In this document: piece by piece, positions 1 to 9,120 of the stretch
Layout of the letters: each line of letters starts with the position of its first letter
How positions within the stretch are numbered: position 1 is the first letter of the stretch
Source of the DNA: Ligula intestinalis
Lineage: Eukaryota > Platyhelminthes > Cestoda > Diphyllobothriidea > Diphyllobothriidae
NCBI GenBank assembly: GCA_036362985.1
Contig: JAYGXS010000007.1
Span: forward strand, 17,784,877 to 17,848,876
Length of the DNA: 64,000 nucleotides
Direction of reading: 5' to 3'
Notes under the pieces: generated by a model
The model's input: the letters and a program-made list of their open reading frames with translations, nothing else
Told to the model about the DNA's origin: nothing
Database searches by the model: none
Made by a program: the position numbers and the translations under genes

Positions 1-827
1 GCAGCCGAGGAGCCAGCGTGTCGACACAGAACTTGTACATTTCCGCAGGAAGGCCGTCCTCTCCGCACGCCTTGTTGTTGCATAGCCTCTGCATTGCATC
101 GGTAACTTCATCTTCGGAAGGGAGGTCACACGACACTGCGTAGGCAGGAGAGGGTTGAAACTCCGCTGTGGAGGAGAGGGAGGGTGTGATGGGTTGTTCA
201 TCAAAGTTGAGGAGGTGCTCGAAGTGTTCACGCCAGTGATTGACCTTGGCCGAGTTGTCAGCAATAAAACCTCCATTCACATCGCGAACAGAATCACAGA
301 GTGTCGGGGGCTTACCACTAACTTGGCGGATGATTTGGTACAATTTTCGAGTGTCGCCAACATTTGAAGCCTGCTCCATAGAAGTCGCCGTTTCAGACCA
401 ATACTTCTGCCAGTCATCGCTAGCCGACTTGGCTGTCAGCTTTCGAAGGTGGCGGAAGGAGGCATCGTTTCGGGACCAGGCTCGAGTCGTCTCGGCTGAC
501 AGATGCAGGGTTCTTCCGCTGAGCCAGTCACTGCGGCGCCGCTGAGTGAATCCGATATTTTTTTCAGCTGTCCAATAGATGGATATCTTCAGTGATGGCC
601 ACCAGCTACTGCCTTCGCTGTCAGCCTGGGTCGTAAGACAGGACCGGATTCCTGTGCTTAGAGCCTCGGTAGTATTGGATTGCCGGGGCTTTGCGACATC
701 AAGGCGTCTCGCACGTGGAATTTTGGGCGCAGATGAGAGGTGAACCTTTAGGCGCGTGTGAACGAAAGCATGATCAGACCCGTGGACGTTATCAGTATCG
801 ACACCCAAGCAGCACGCCTTCACGTTG
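1..827 (-). pseudogene. RTE-A copy 1: end of endonuclease and start of reverse transcriptase
   Basis: Reading leftward from 827, one frame stays open to position 1. It shows GSDHAFVHTRLK (final His motif of the endonuclease, about 750-785), a basic linker region (FTQRRRSDWLSGR near 510-545; VNHWREHFEHLLNF near 190-235) and then the start of the RT, RLCNNKACGEDGLPAEMYKF near 30-90, which matches the LRNNKAPGEDDIPPELFK stretch of RTE-B at 30730. No start codon is expected because this is the middle of the protein. The catalytic RT motifs lie outside the window. The shorter plus-strand reading frames here are antisense shadows. Confidence 0.85.
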
Positions 828-837
828 GTGGAACCGA

Positions 838-908
838 CTGTACCCATCTCCGGACGGACCCATCTTCAGATGGACTCACCTCCGGACGGACCTATCTCCA
901 TATGGACC
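838..908 (+). repeat. 16-18 bp minisatellite in CR1-A 5' UTR
   Basis: About five imperfect units built on CCTATCTCCGGACGGA (variants with CAGATGGA, CATATGGA, CGGATGGA) just upstream of the CR1-A coding region. Tandem repeats in the 5' UTR are known in several non-LTR families and may form part of the internal promoter; that role is inferred. Confidence 0.7.
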
Positions 909-1012
909 TATCTCCGGATGGACTACAGCAAAGAGCTGCACTTCCCTTACCCCCCCCCCATACCAAAATTTGCCAGTATACATGTCTCTATCTCTCTATC
1001 GTTTTTTCGAGA

Positions 1013-4000
1013 ATGGATCTTCCTCATCTGGCGAGGTTGATCCGAATCCTTCTTCTTATTGCCGGCGTCGAGCCCAATCCGGGACCTGCTCAAGGAACTA
1101 TCAGATGGTTCTGTTCCACCTGCGCCAAGCAGATCTTCCCAAACCAAGCCTGTGTCCTGTGTGTGCCTTGCAATAACTGGCAACACTTCCGCGCAAGAGG
1201 CACTAATTGCTCGGGTCTCACTTCCATCCACCAATACAGCGGCTCATCGTGCAGGTGCATAACCTGTCGTCATCCACGAAATGGGCCTGCTAACACTCCT
1301 GCACCCTCACTGCCACCACCACCTATGCCGCGGTCCGCCACGACTCAGGCTGCCTCACAACAACCCTCAGTACCGCCGCCGCTTATGTCGCTGACCGTCC
1401 CAGACGCCTCACCACTTTCTGACCTCAAAATACTGCAGCTGAACTGCAATGGCCTTTCTGGTAAAACAGATGAGATCATTAAACTCCTCCATGATCATGA
1501 CATCAAAATAGCTGCTCTCCAGGAGTCAAAGTTGTCAGCAAAGTCGAAGGTCCCACGTTTCCCGGGCTTCGACGTCATTCGAAGAGACGGAGCTCGTAAT
1601 GCCGGGGGTGGACTGGTCACTTTGGTTCACCAAAGTATCAAATACCAGGAGCTGACCTCTGCAGCAACATCCGCGGACTCGCCGCTGGAAGAACTCAAGG
1701 TACAAGTTACTATTGGACCGTTCAGTCTGACTGTCCATAACGTATACATTCCTCCACAAAGCAGTTGTGATGCCAACTTCAGACCATCAATAGTCCACAT
1801 GCTAACGGGTGATTCGAAACTCATCTTGGGCGACTTCAATGCCCACGATGACTTATGGTTCTCTAACCTTTCCTGTACTAGAGGTGCCTCACTAGCCGAG
1901 GAGATCAACAACACCAACTTTGGGGTTCTCAACACGGATGGAACGTCCACGAGACTCCCTCATTCAGGTACTTGCGCTAGCCCGGACATTTCCATCGTCA
2001 GTTGCGACCTATTACTATCTTCCTCATGGGACTGTCTATGCAAACTGAGTTCTGACCACCTCCTGATAGTAATCACAATCAGCACACATGCTTCCCCGAT
2101 TCGTAACGCTCGCAAGTGCTTTATGAATCTACGTAAAGCCAACTGGCCCGGTTTCCTTAGTGAAACTGAGAATCTCTTTGACCAGGCCCCTTTCCCTCCA
2201 GATGTTCGCCAAGGTGTGTCGGTTTTCAACCACATCATGCATACTGCCTCTAAGCATAACGTTCCCACGGGCAAGGTCTTTGATCCCATCCCAGGATACC
2301 CTACCGATGCGGCCACCTTATCAAGAGAGCGTGACGTCACCCGAGCTCAAAACCCTCAGCACCCGTCGTTACCGGCCATGACCTTAGAGATCTCCCGACT
2401 GGTCAATGAACACAAGAGGACCATATGGCAAGAAAAGCTAGCCACTTTCTCCAGCCGCACCAACACCAGCAAGTTGTGGCAAACAATCAAATCCATCGGT
2501 AGAGGAGCACCTGCTCCTCCCAACCAGGTTATCAAATTCAATGGTATACCGAAGAAGACCGACAGAGACATTGCCAACCAATTCAATGTGCAATTCACCA
2601 CGGTTGCGGTCCATAAATCCGCGAAGAATTCGAGGATCGTCAAACACAGGTCGTGCAAACCTTTATTAATGCCGCTCCAGTTCTCAGCTCATGATACCAC
2701 AACCGCGATTAAGCGTGCTAAGAACTCTAAGGCGTTTGGACCGGACGACATTACGATGGTACACCTAAAACACATAGGCCCCAGAGGTGTCGCATTCTTA
2801 ACCAGGTTGTTTAATCTGTCTCTAGCCACGTGCCATATACCAGCTATCTGGAAAATGGCTCATATCTTCCCCAGCCACAAAGCAGGTAAAGACTCCGCTG
2901 TCTCTGACAGTTACCGCCCGATCTCGCTTCTCAGCCCGGCCGTGAAAATACTTGAGCGTCTTATTCTCCCCTCGCTCAATAGACATGCCAACCTCCAAGA
3001 ACACCAACACGGTTTCAGAGCCTTCCACTCTACGACGTCAGCCCTACAACGTGTCACGGACCGCATAGCATGCGGTTTCAACAAAACGAAACCTGCGGAC
3101 AGAACAGTAATGGTCGCCCTCGACCTTAATAAAGCTTTTGACTCGGTTAACATTGACACCTTGATGACATCCCTCATGGATTCGTCTCTACCGAACGAGC
3201 TCTGCAGATGGCTGAACTGCTATCTCCGTGGCAGACAAACGCGAGTCGAATTCTCAGGCACGCTGTCTAAAGCCCGCAACTCTAGGACAGGAGTTCCTCA
3301 AGGTTCTGTCATTTCGCCATCGCTATTCAACATCTACATGGCTGATCTCCCGAATCCCCCCCTGAAGTCGAAATTGTGACTTACGCTGATGACATCACCC
3401 TGCTGTCCTCTCACCCAAACTTTCGCATGGCTACCGATGCCTTAAATAACTACATCCCCAGTTTAGTCCGGCACCTAAACGATAAGCAACTGAAACTATC
3501 CGCGACCAAGTCCTCAGTAACTCTGTTCACTCCGGACCCCAAAGAATACAAATCCCATCCTCCAATTAAGGTTGAGGGCGATGACATTTCCTTATGCCAG
3601 TATCCTAAACTCTTGGGCCTCACTCTCGACCCGACGCTGGCTCTACACCGCCATGCTGACATCCAAGCCAGCAAAGCCAAAGCCAAGCTCAGCATCCTAA
3701 AAGCCTTGGCAGGTTCTTCATGGGGCCAGGACACTGAGACGTTAGTCACGACATACCGGGCAACAGGCAAGGCAACGACTGAGAATGCATCAGCCATCTT
3801 CGCCCCACTGTTAAGCGATACCAGCTGGGCGAAAGTCCAACGCGTTGAGAACGCTGCTCTCCACATCGCCACGGGCTGTGTTAACATGACCAATGTAGAT
3901 CACCTGTATCAGGAAACTCAAGTCCTGCCTCTGAAGGTTCACTCCATCATGCAGGCAAAAATCTACATTGCGCAGTCTCATAACCCAGAACATCCGGGCA

Positions 4001-4470
4001 ATCGCCTTTTAACGCGCCCCCCACCTGCTAGACGCATGAAGCAGTCTACCATAGACGCGTACGGCCCACACGCTTCGGAGTACCCCACTAATCTACCGAT
4101 AACGGACCTCGTTAAGCGTATCCACACCGAAACTGTCGAGCTAGCCATCAGCAGCTATAAACCCAACAGAGTCCTCAACGCTCCCCCGCCGGTCTCCGAC
4201 GTTATGGCCAGAGAACGTAGGGCCAACCTGTCCAGAAACGCTAGAACCAGGCTATCCCAGCTGCGTTCCGGCTTCTCCACGCTGCTGAATTCATTCAAAA
4301 GCCGTCTCACCTCATGCTTTGACAACGTCACAGACAACTGTCCTGACTGCCTCTTGCCTTTCCACACAACATGCCACCTCTTCGACTGCCCAGCCAACCC
4401 TACGGACCTCACGCCTGAGGACCTATGGCTTCGCCCAGACAAAGTCGCCGAATTCCTTCATCTTTCTTAA
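1013..4470 (+). pseudogene. CR1-A polyprotein: 2A-like peptide, PHD-like finger, endonuclease, RT, Cys/His finger; one-base frameshift
   Basis: Retrotransposition protein, about 1152 residues if the one missing base is allowed for. I take ATG 1013 as start because it opens directly on a hydrophobic leader ending in a 2A-like motif (GVEPNPGP, residues 18-25); upstream in-frame codons lie in the minisatellite. Next comes a Cys-rich PHD-like finger (about 33-85: WFCSTC, CVLC, NNWQHF, CRCITC), a Pro-rich linker, an endonuclease from about 138 (LQLNCNGL, LQESKL, LGDFNAHDDLW, SDHLLIV) and an RT (SKAFGPDDITMV, LDLNKAFDSVN, GVPQGSVISPSLFN, YADD at 3382-3393). The C-terminal finger is CPDCLLPFHTTCHLFDC. 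The frame opening at 1013 stops at 3379; a C7 run at 3356-3362 needs eight C to read NPPPEVEIV, as copy 2 does. This is a single decay event or a sequencing error. Confidence 0.88.
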
Positions 4471-4598
4471 ACATTTTATACCGTTCTCTTTATTCTTTAT
4501 TCCTTCATCTCTATCCCTTCATCTTCCTTAAAAATTTTATAACATGTATTGCTGGCAAACTAGGTTAAGGGAGTAAGCTAGTACAACAACAACAACAA
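4471..4598 (+). repeat. CR1-A 3' UTR and (CAA)n tail
   Basis: Two near-identical blocks, TTCATCTTTCTTAAACATTT and TTCATCTTCCTTAAAAATTT, are followed by CTGGCAAACTAGGTTAAGGG and a CAA microsatellite. The same order is seen inverted at 46752-46865 in copy 2, which fixes the 3' end of the family. A short 3' simple repeat is typical of CR1-like elements and serves in RT recognition. Confidence 0.75.
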
Positions 4599-4602
4599 CA
4601 CC

Positions 4603-5520
4603 TCACATTGACCTGCTATCGTGGACCCAGCTGCGAAACCGTGAACCAACTAGAATGGAATCGATTTGACTGGCGGTATGGCCGTCGTTCGAATACCAGG
4701 TCAGTAGATGTCTGTGACGATGCTGAAAGCATGTGTTGGTAACAAACAGTCGGTTCTGTTCGACAAACTGCAGCATCCTCTCACCATTGTCCGTTCGACA
4801 GCCAAGCCCAAAACGACCAAAAAGGTGGCCATTTGTCGGGTCATCAGGCCCAGTCCGGCCATTCCAGTCCCCAGCAACAATTAAAAGATCACGGCGAGGG
4901 AGTCTTTCGACTACCCCCTGCAGCTGCGAGTAAAAATTGTCTTTGTCTTGCTGTTCAGCCGCTGATGTAGGCGCATACACAGAGACGACCGAGATGTTCG
5001 TAAAATGGCCTTTTACTCGACCCTAACCCATTCGGTCGTTGACTGGTTCCCGTGCCAGGAGCGCACGGTTGGATTGTTGCGAGAGGGCAATAGCCACACC
5101 GTGTCTACTAGATGAGTCACTCGGACCGCTGTGATACAAGATGAAATAAGAATCGACCCCCGGGATTTTGATTTCTCGGGCGCCTGAGTCGGGGAGTCGG
5201 ACCTCTGACAAGCAACAAATATCCACGTGATATTCATGGAGACTGTGCGCTGTCAGACTTTGAGTATCAGTTTCCAGAAATGTTCGCACATTCCAGCATC
5301 CAATACCAAGAGTCCGTTTTTTGTTCAGCAGTCCAGCTTGCACATTATTCGCCCGCACCACCGGACAAGGGTTGCGGAGCGCGTCGGTTCCCGCGGACGC
5401 CGTAGCATGGGTCGTAAAATCGTAAGTTGACATGTTCATGAGGTTTCTTGGGAATTTTGAATACAGGCGGGTCCCCAACGGCCGCTCGGATTCTTTGTTC
5501 GAGGTTGTCTCCTCTAGCAC
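4603..5520 (-). pseudogene. RTE-A copy 1: AP-type endonuclease domain, frameshifted
   Basis: Encodes the N-terminal endonuclease that would nick target DNA for target-primed reverse transcription. Visible motifs, in order: GCWNVRTF (metal-binding Asn), LSEVRLP (catalytic Glu), GDWNGRTG, TWYSNDGHTASQIDSILV. The frame opening at 5520 ends in a stop at 5023 just after NDRMG; the next part (from about 5020 down to 4603) is in another frame, so there is a one-base indel near 5025-5035. The sequence ends at DSRSM where CR1-A interrupts it; the SDH motif is found beyond the insertion, at about 760-775. Non-functional as it stands. Confidence 0.85.
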
Positions 5521-5839
5521 TTTGGCTCAAGAACCTAACCACAAGGCGATGTTGTTAGTGGCAAGCAAACCTATTAAATGGCGGTACCACGGAGGTCCCT
5601 GTTCTCGTTGTCTCAAAATGAATAGCTGATCAGAGAAGTGATAAAGAAAAAAACTCAACAAAACAGCCTCCGCCTAACATGCGCTGTGCCTTCGAGGAGG
5701 TCAACACTACTTAGGTGTATTCGGTAGCGGTTAAAACAGGTAGGAAGACCAAAATAGTTCTGAAGTTGAGAACTGAACAGGTCTCTTTTGCTCCCGCTAT
5801 TTACAAATAAATAAGAAAATGACGCGTCAGACGACTCAC

Positions 5840-6017
5840 CGGTGGATGAAACTTTTCGCTTCCAGATAGGCCATACCCGAGGCAATTTGGACAGCCATGT
5901 AAAGGAGGATGGGTGGGGTCAGCTCTCCGGGACTGCGCTGGCGCAGATAATTGAGCAGATTACCGTGAGGTATGTACTCCGTGACAATGTAGAAAGGCGG
6001 CTCGCGAGTGCAGACAC
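5840..6017 (-). CDS. abl: ABL-family tyrosine kinase, exon for hinge, helix D-E and start of catalytic loop
   Basis: Starts after a pyrimidine-rich acceptor (TTGCTCTCAG) and ends at the donor CG|GTGAGT. Incoming phase 1 completes the Gly codon of [12 protein letters not shown]; outgoing phase 2 splits the Arg of FIHR. Length 178 nt = 2 + 58 codons + 2, exactly in phase with the exon at 25027-25114. Residues read [19 protein letters not shown] and [14 protein letters not shown]. The gatekeeper position of ABL (Thr in IxTE) is Thr here. The next residue group, DLAARN, is expected in an exon left of position 1. [11 protein letters not shown] is close to an ABL signature; SRC and TEC kinases differ here. 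Confidence 0.95.
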
Positions 6018-6435
6018 CTGAGAGCAACCATAACAACAAATTATGTTAATTGCGTATGGTGCTATTGGTTACTTGCTTAGCAGCCACCTATTACTACTAC
6101 TAGTAGATTGTCTTAGAATGTTGAGATGAACTTTTACCTGCAGTACACTGCCACAGAGAGCTAAAGACAGCCTACTTGGCCCCAAACAACAAGGAGGTGC
6201 CGCGGCTGACTAAACAAGCTACGCGCTAGATTAAGTGGACTAGCACGGAAGCTAGATTAAGACACTGCAGGCTCAATTGGGGATGCTCACCTACAACAAG
6301 TTCCGCACATTGAGGCGGGGATGGCACGCCTAGGTGCAGCTTCACAACAAGCCAAATCTTCGTCATCTTGATTAGAAAGTCGTTTTTTAAAGGGATGACC
6401 GAGGCCTTTATTACTTTCTAGTCATGTGGCTTTAT

Positions 6436-6502
6436 GCCACGCGCAGGGAGGAGGAGGAGAAGAAAAAGGAGAAGAAAAAGAAAAAGAAGGAGAAGAAGTC
6501 AA
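6436..6502 (+). repeat. Polypurine tract (AGG/GAAG)n
   Basis: Almost pure A/G for about 65 bases (AGGAGGAGGAGAAG repeats). On the transcribed minus strand it is a C/T tract. No function is visible. Confidence 0.7.
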
Positions 6503-7252
6503 CATTGTGTTTAGCTGCAAAGACCGTCATGATTATTGAGTCATGAAACTGGCGATAACTGACTAGCTGTCTAAAGTGTGGTGGCGAGCAGACACGCCTG
6601 GAGGGCTGTGACGAGGGCTGACCGAAAGAGGTGGGGCAGAAGGGGAGTAAAATGGGCAGATGCATCTAGTGTAAACTGATGCTAGCCGCTAACATATGCA
6701 CGCACACACCCTCTGGCAGTTGAGTTCGTAAACCAGGTTACCTGGAGAGGGGCTTTGCTGGTACGAAACATTTGATGCGGATTTTATCTACCCCTTTCGA
6801 TGATCAGGCCAGTGTGTCGCAAACAGATAGTAGTTCCTAACAAACTTGACAAACCGTTCGTGTCAACTTAAAAAAAGGAAAGTGTTCGGTGAAATTTCCG
6901 CACCCAATCTCATTTTTCGTTTATCGATTGGCGTATGGAAGATAAGAAAGTTAGACAGATGCTGGGGAACAACCTGTTCTCATGGCAAATGGGCGAGTTT
7001 GAATCTACCACGGTGCGCTAAAAGCCGTGACTGGAAGGGCTGCCAACAGACGAGATGACATTGTCCTCCTACCAGGATGAAGAGTCAGGCTTTAATGTTT
7101 TCCTCGTAATCGGGCCTGCATAGTACTGACATTGAAGTCCAAACCATCATCGTCAAGGCCTGATACATTATGTGGGAGTCAGATAGTTTATTTTGTACAC
7201 GTAGCCGGGCTGCTTAACTTTGTCGGTCACTGTGCCTGAGGGAATCTCTAGA

Positions 7253-7345
7253 TCCCGGCGGGGCTATCGTAGCCCAGTTGGCTAGAGCGTTGCCTGTGTT
7301 AAAGACTTCCCTTGCTGGCTGGATTCTAATTCCAACGAGATCGCA
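7253..7345 (+). repeat. SINE-1, tRNA-derived, copy a
   Basis: Carries a pol III A-box-like block TAGCCCAGTTGGCTAGAGCG and a decayed B box (GGATTCTAATTCC). It aligns with copies at 9003 and 42580 through CCCGGYGGGG at the head and the CCTTGCTGGCY block. No intact cloverleaf, so not a working tRNA gene. Confidence 0.65.
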
Positions 7346-7889
7346 GAACGTTTCACAAATGAGCTATTCCAATCTGCCAACCCCTACGAATCTCTGTATG
7401 GTCTACAAATCTCTGTTCATCTTGACGCAGGAGCAAGATGATCTATGGAGGATACGGTGCGGTAGGTGTAGTGAAAGTCTACCACCCTAGGAATTAATTC
7501 TAGTATGAGTCACTAGTATTTTGTCAACACCACTTGGTAGAGGTCATAGGTTGTCACGGTTGAAATGTCCTTGCTGTGGAAGCAAACGAGTAATAGTCAG
7601 ATATCTGGACGATTGGATGCGAAGGTTCACGTTCCAGGTGATTGCATAAGTAAAGGAGAAGGCTGGACGAGCACCGGAACAGTTTGTTCATTATTATGAT
7701 CTCTTGAACTCGTGCAGAAGTTCAGCATCAGAAGTAGTTGCAACAGCAGCAAGAAAGGACAATTAAAGGGAATGCAAGCCAAACAATTATCAGTAACTCT
7801 CGTCTTGTTGCGGGTGTATGAGATGATGCGGATTACGGACGTCACTTGTTACGCTCTGTCTTGGGGCTCATTCTCGGGTACCGCCAGCA

Positions 7890-8110
7890 ACAGCAAAACG
7901 GCTAGTAGTTTAGGCAGTTAGTATTGCCGGCAAAGATAAGGCTCAATAGTTAGAACAGTACACCTCTGATCAAACGAGTGCGGGTTTGAACCTGGGGTAG
8001 GGCACCACTTGGTGTTGGGCATGACGGGCTGGTGACGGCTGAGCCAGAAATGGTCATTCCAGTCATCCTCGTCTTTGCCAGCAATGCTATCTGCCAATGA
8101 CTTGGTTCTT
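7890..8110 (+). repeat. SINE-2-like repeat, copy with A and B boxes
   Basis: A box AAGGCTCAATAGTTAGAACA (7938-7957) and B box GGTTTGAACCT (7983-7993) are followed by the conserved body: TGACGGCTGAGCCAGAAATG, GTCATTCCAGTC, TCGTCTTTGCCAGCAATGC. The first 45 bases look like the tail of an inverted copy, so this may be a trimmed version of the palindromic units at 36.4 and 53.1 kb. Confidence 0.65.
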
Positions 8111-8427
8111 TGAAAAATGGTGTACTTTATCGGGACACGCTAGGCGAAATCGCTGTTAAATGTGAGCTGTAATCTCGAAATGTGGACTAAATGACTAAGA
8201 GATTGTCCCGAGGTATTTTAGACACACCGGCTTTTTTAATGCACACCATTCCCACCATCCACAAAAATAAAATTCGTAAAAAATGGCTACTAAAGTAGCA
8301 TATCTGTAAGCTTAACTGTTGTTTTTTCAATTAGAGTACACTGCTCTATGCAATCAAACGTGCTTGGGACTTAAACGAGGGGTTGCAAACAGACTAACTC
8401 TCGATATCGCCAGCAGAAAAATAGCGG

Positions 8428-8520
8428 CTGATAACGGCTAATGAGCCAGAAATGGACATTTCAATCTCTCTTTTCTTCGACGAAAATGCTCATCTGTAGG
8501 CGATTATCTTGACGTCTGCA
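8428..8520 (+). repeat. SINE-2-like body fragment
   Basis: GCTGATAACGGCTAATGAGC and CAGAAATGGACATTTCAATC match the SINE-2 body. There is no tRNA-like head. Confidence 0.55.
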
Positions 8521-9002
8521 AGTTAAGTTCGTGTGCCGTTTCGTAGGTGTGGGGGTAGCAGCTTACCATAATCACCCATGCCGGAAACAAGACGAGCCGA
8601 TAATTGATTGAAGCCTGGCAAAAGGATAGCTAATCTGTCGATCAATGTATCGATTTGGCGCCGATGTACGGAGTCCTATCTAGTCATCTTCAGACGTGTC
8701 ACTAATAATTGATTGGCTTGCACCCCCTATAATTGTCTTATGTTTGCTGCTGCTGCTGACGGGAAGGTCTTGAATGAGGTCGAAAACCCATGATAAACAA
8801 AATGTTCCGGGGCTCAACCAGTCTTTTCTTTTACTCACAGAAAGTTGAGTAACAGTGTACTACAGAACGGAAAAAACAAACCTTAGAGATTATGCCAGCT
8901 AATTCTTAGTAGATGGGAAGGGGGAATTGGCAGATTTTAATAATTCATTTGATCCTATGTGAAAGACTCGGTGGACAAATCGACCCAGGTTTGATTAAAC
9001 CC

Positions 9003-9120
9003 ATGGCTCCCGGTGGGGCAGCATTGCCTAGAGCTTGGCTATGCTAAAGCCTCCCCCTGCTCGTGTAGGTTGAAATTCCACCGAGTTTTTCATAAATTGA
9101 TCAAATAAATCAACTAGTCT
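9003..9120 (+). repeat. SINE-1, copy b
   Basis: GGCTCCCGGTGGGG head, a decayed A box (TGCCTAGAGCTTGGC), a decayed B box (GGTTGAAATTCC) and the tail TTGATCAAATAAATCAAC, which matches the tail TGGATCAAATGAACAAG of the 42538 copy. Confidence 0.6.

Larger units (their letters stand above)
828..4598 (+). mobile_element. CR1/Jockey-like non-LTR retrotransposon, family CR1-A copy 1, nearly full length
   Basis: Parts in order: a minisatellite-bearing 5' UTR (838-908), one long coding region (1013-4470), a 3' UTR with a duplicated block, and a (CAA)n tail ending at about 4598. It is inserted in RTE-A copy 1. The flanks hold a degraded candidate target-site duplication, CACGCCTTCACGTTG at 813-827 and CACCTCACATTG at 4599-4610. 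Copy 2 of the family lies at 46752-51521 on the minus strand. This is the best preserved element of the window. Confidence 0.9.
1..5625 (-). mobile_element. RTE-type non-LTR retrotransposon, family A copy 1, split by CR1-A
   Basis: A minus-strand element whose 5' UTR lies near 5530-5625 and whose coding region runs leftward to position 1, where the window cuts it. The 5' leader matches the leaders at 18150-18260, 46330-46420 (minus) and 49090-49240, including the shared block CCTTGTGGTTAGG. The endonuclease stops near 4603 and resumes at about 827, so 828-4598 is a later insertion. Family placement in the RTE group (endonuclease plus RT encoded together, short repetitive 3' tail in sister copies) rests on recalled motif style, not a search. 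It lies in the same orientation as the host ABL gene. Confidence 0.85.

Noticed and set aside
3340..3400. Programmed frameshift before YADD in CR1-A copy 1
   Set aside because: Copy 2 encodes the same stretch in one frame (PPPE), so the break is specific to copy 1 and best explained by loss of one C.
4471..4600. CAA repeat as an independent microsatellite locus
   Set aside because: It is the 3' tail of CR1-A, since it sits exactly at the end of the family 3' UTR.
5230..5640. Plus-strand frames over the RTE-A endonuclease and leader
   Set aside because: Antisense shadows; the minus strand has the ordered endonuclease motifs.
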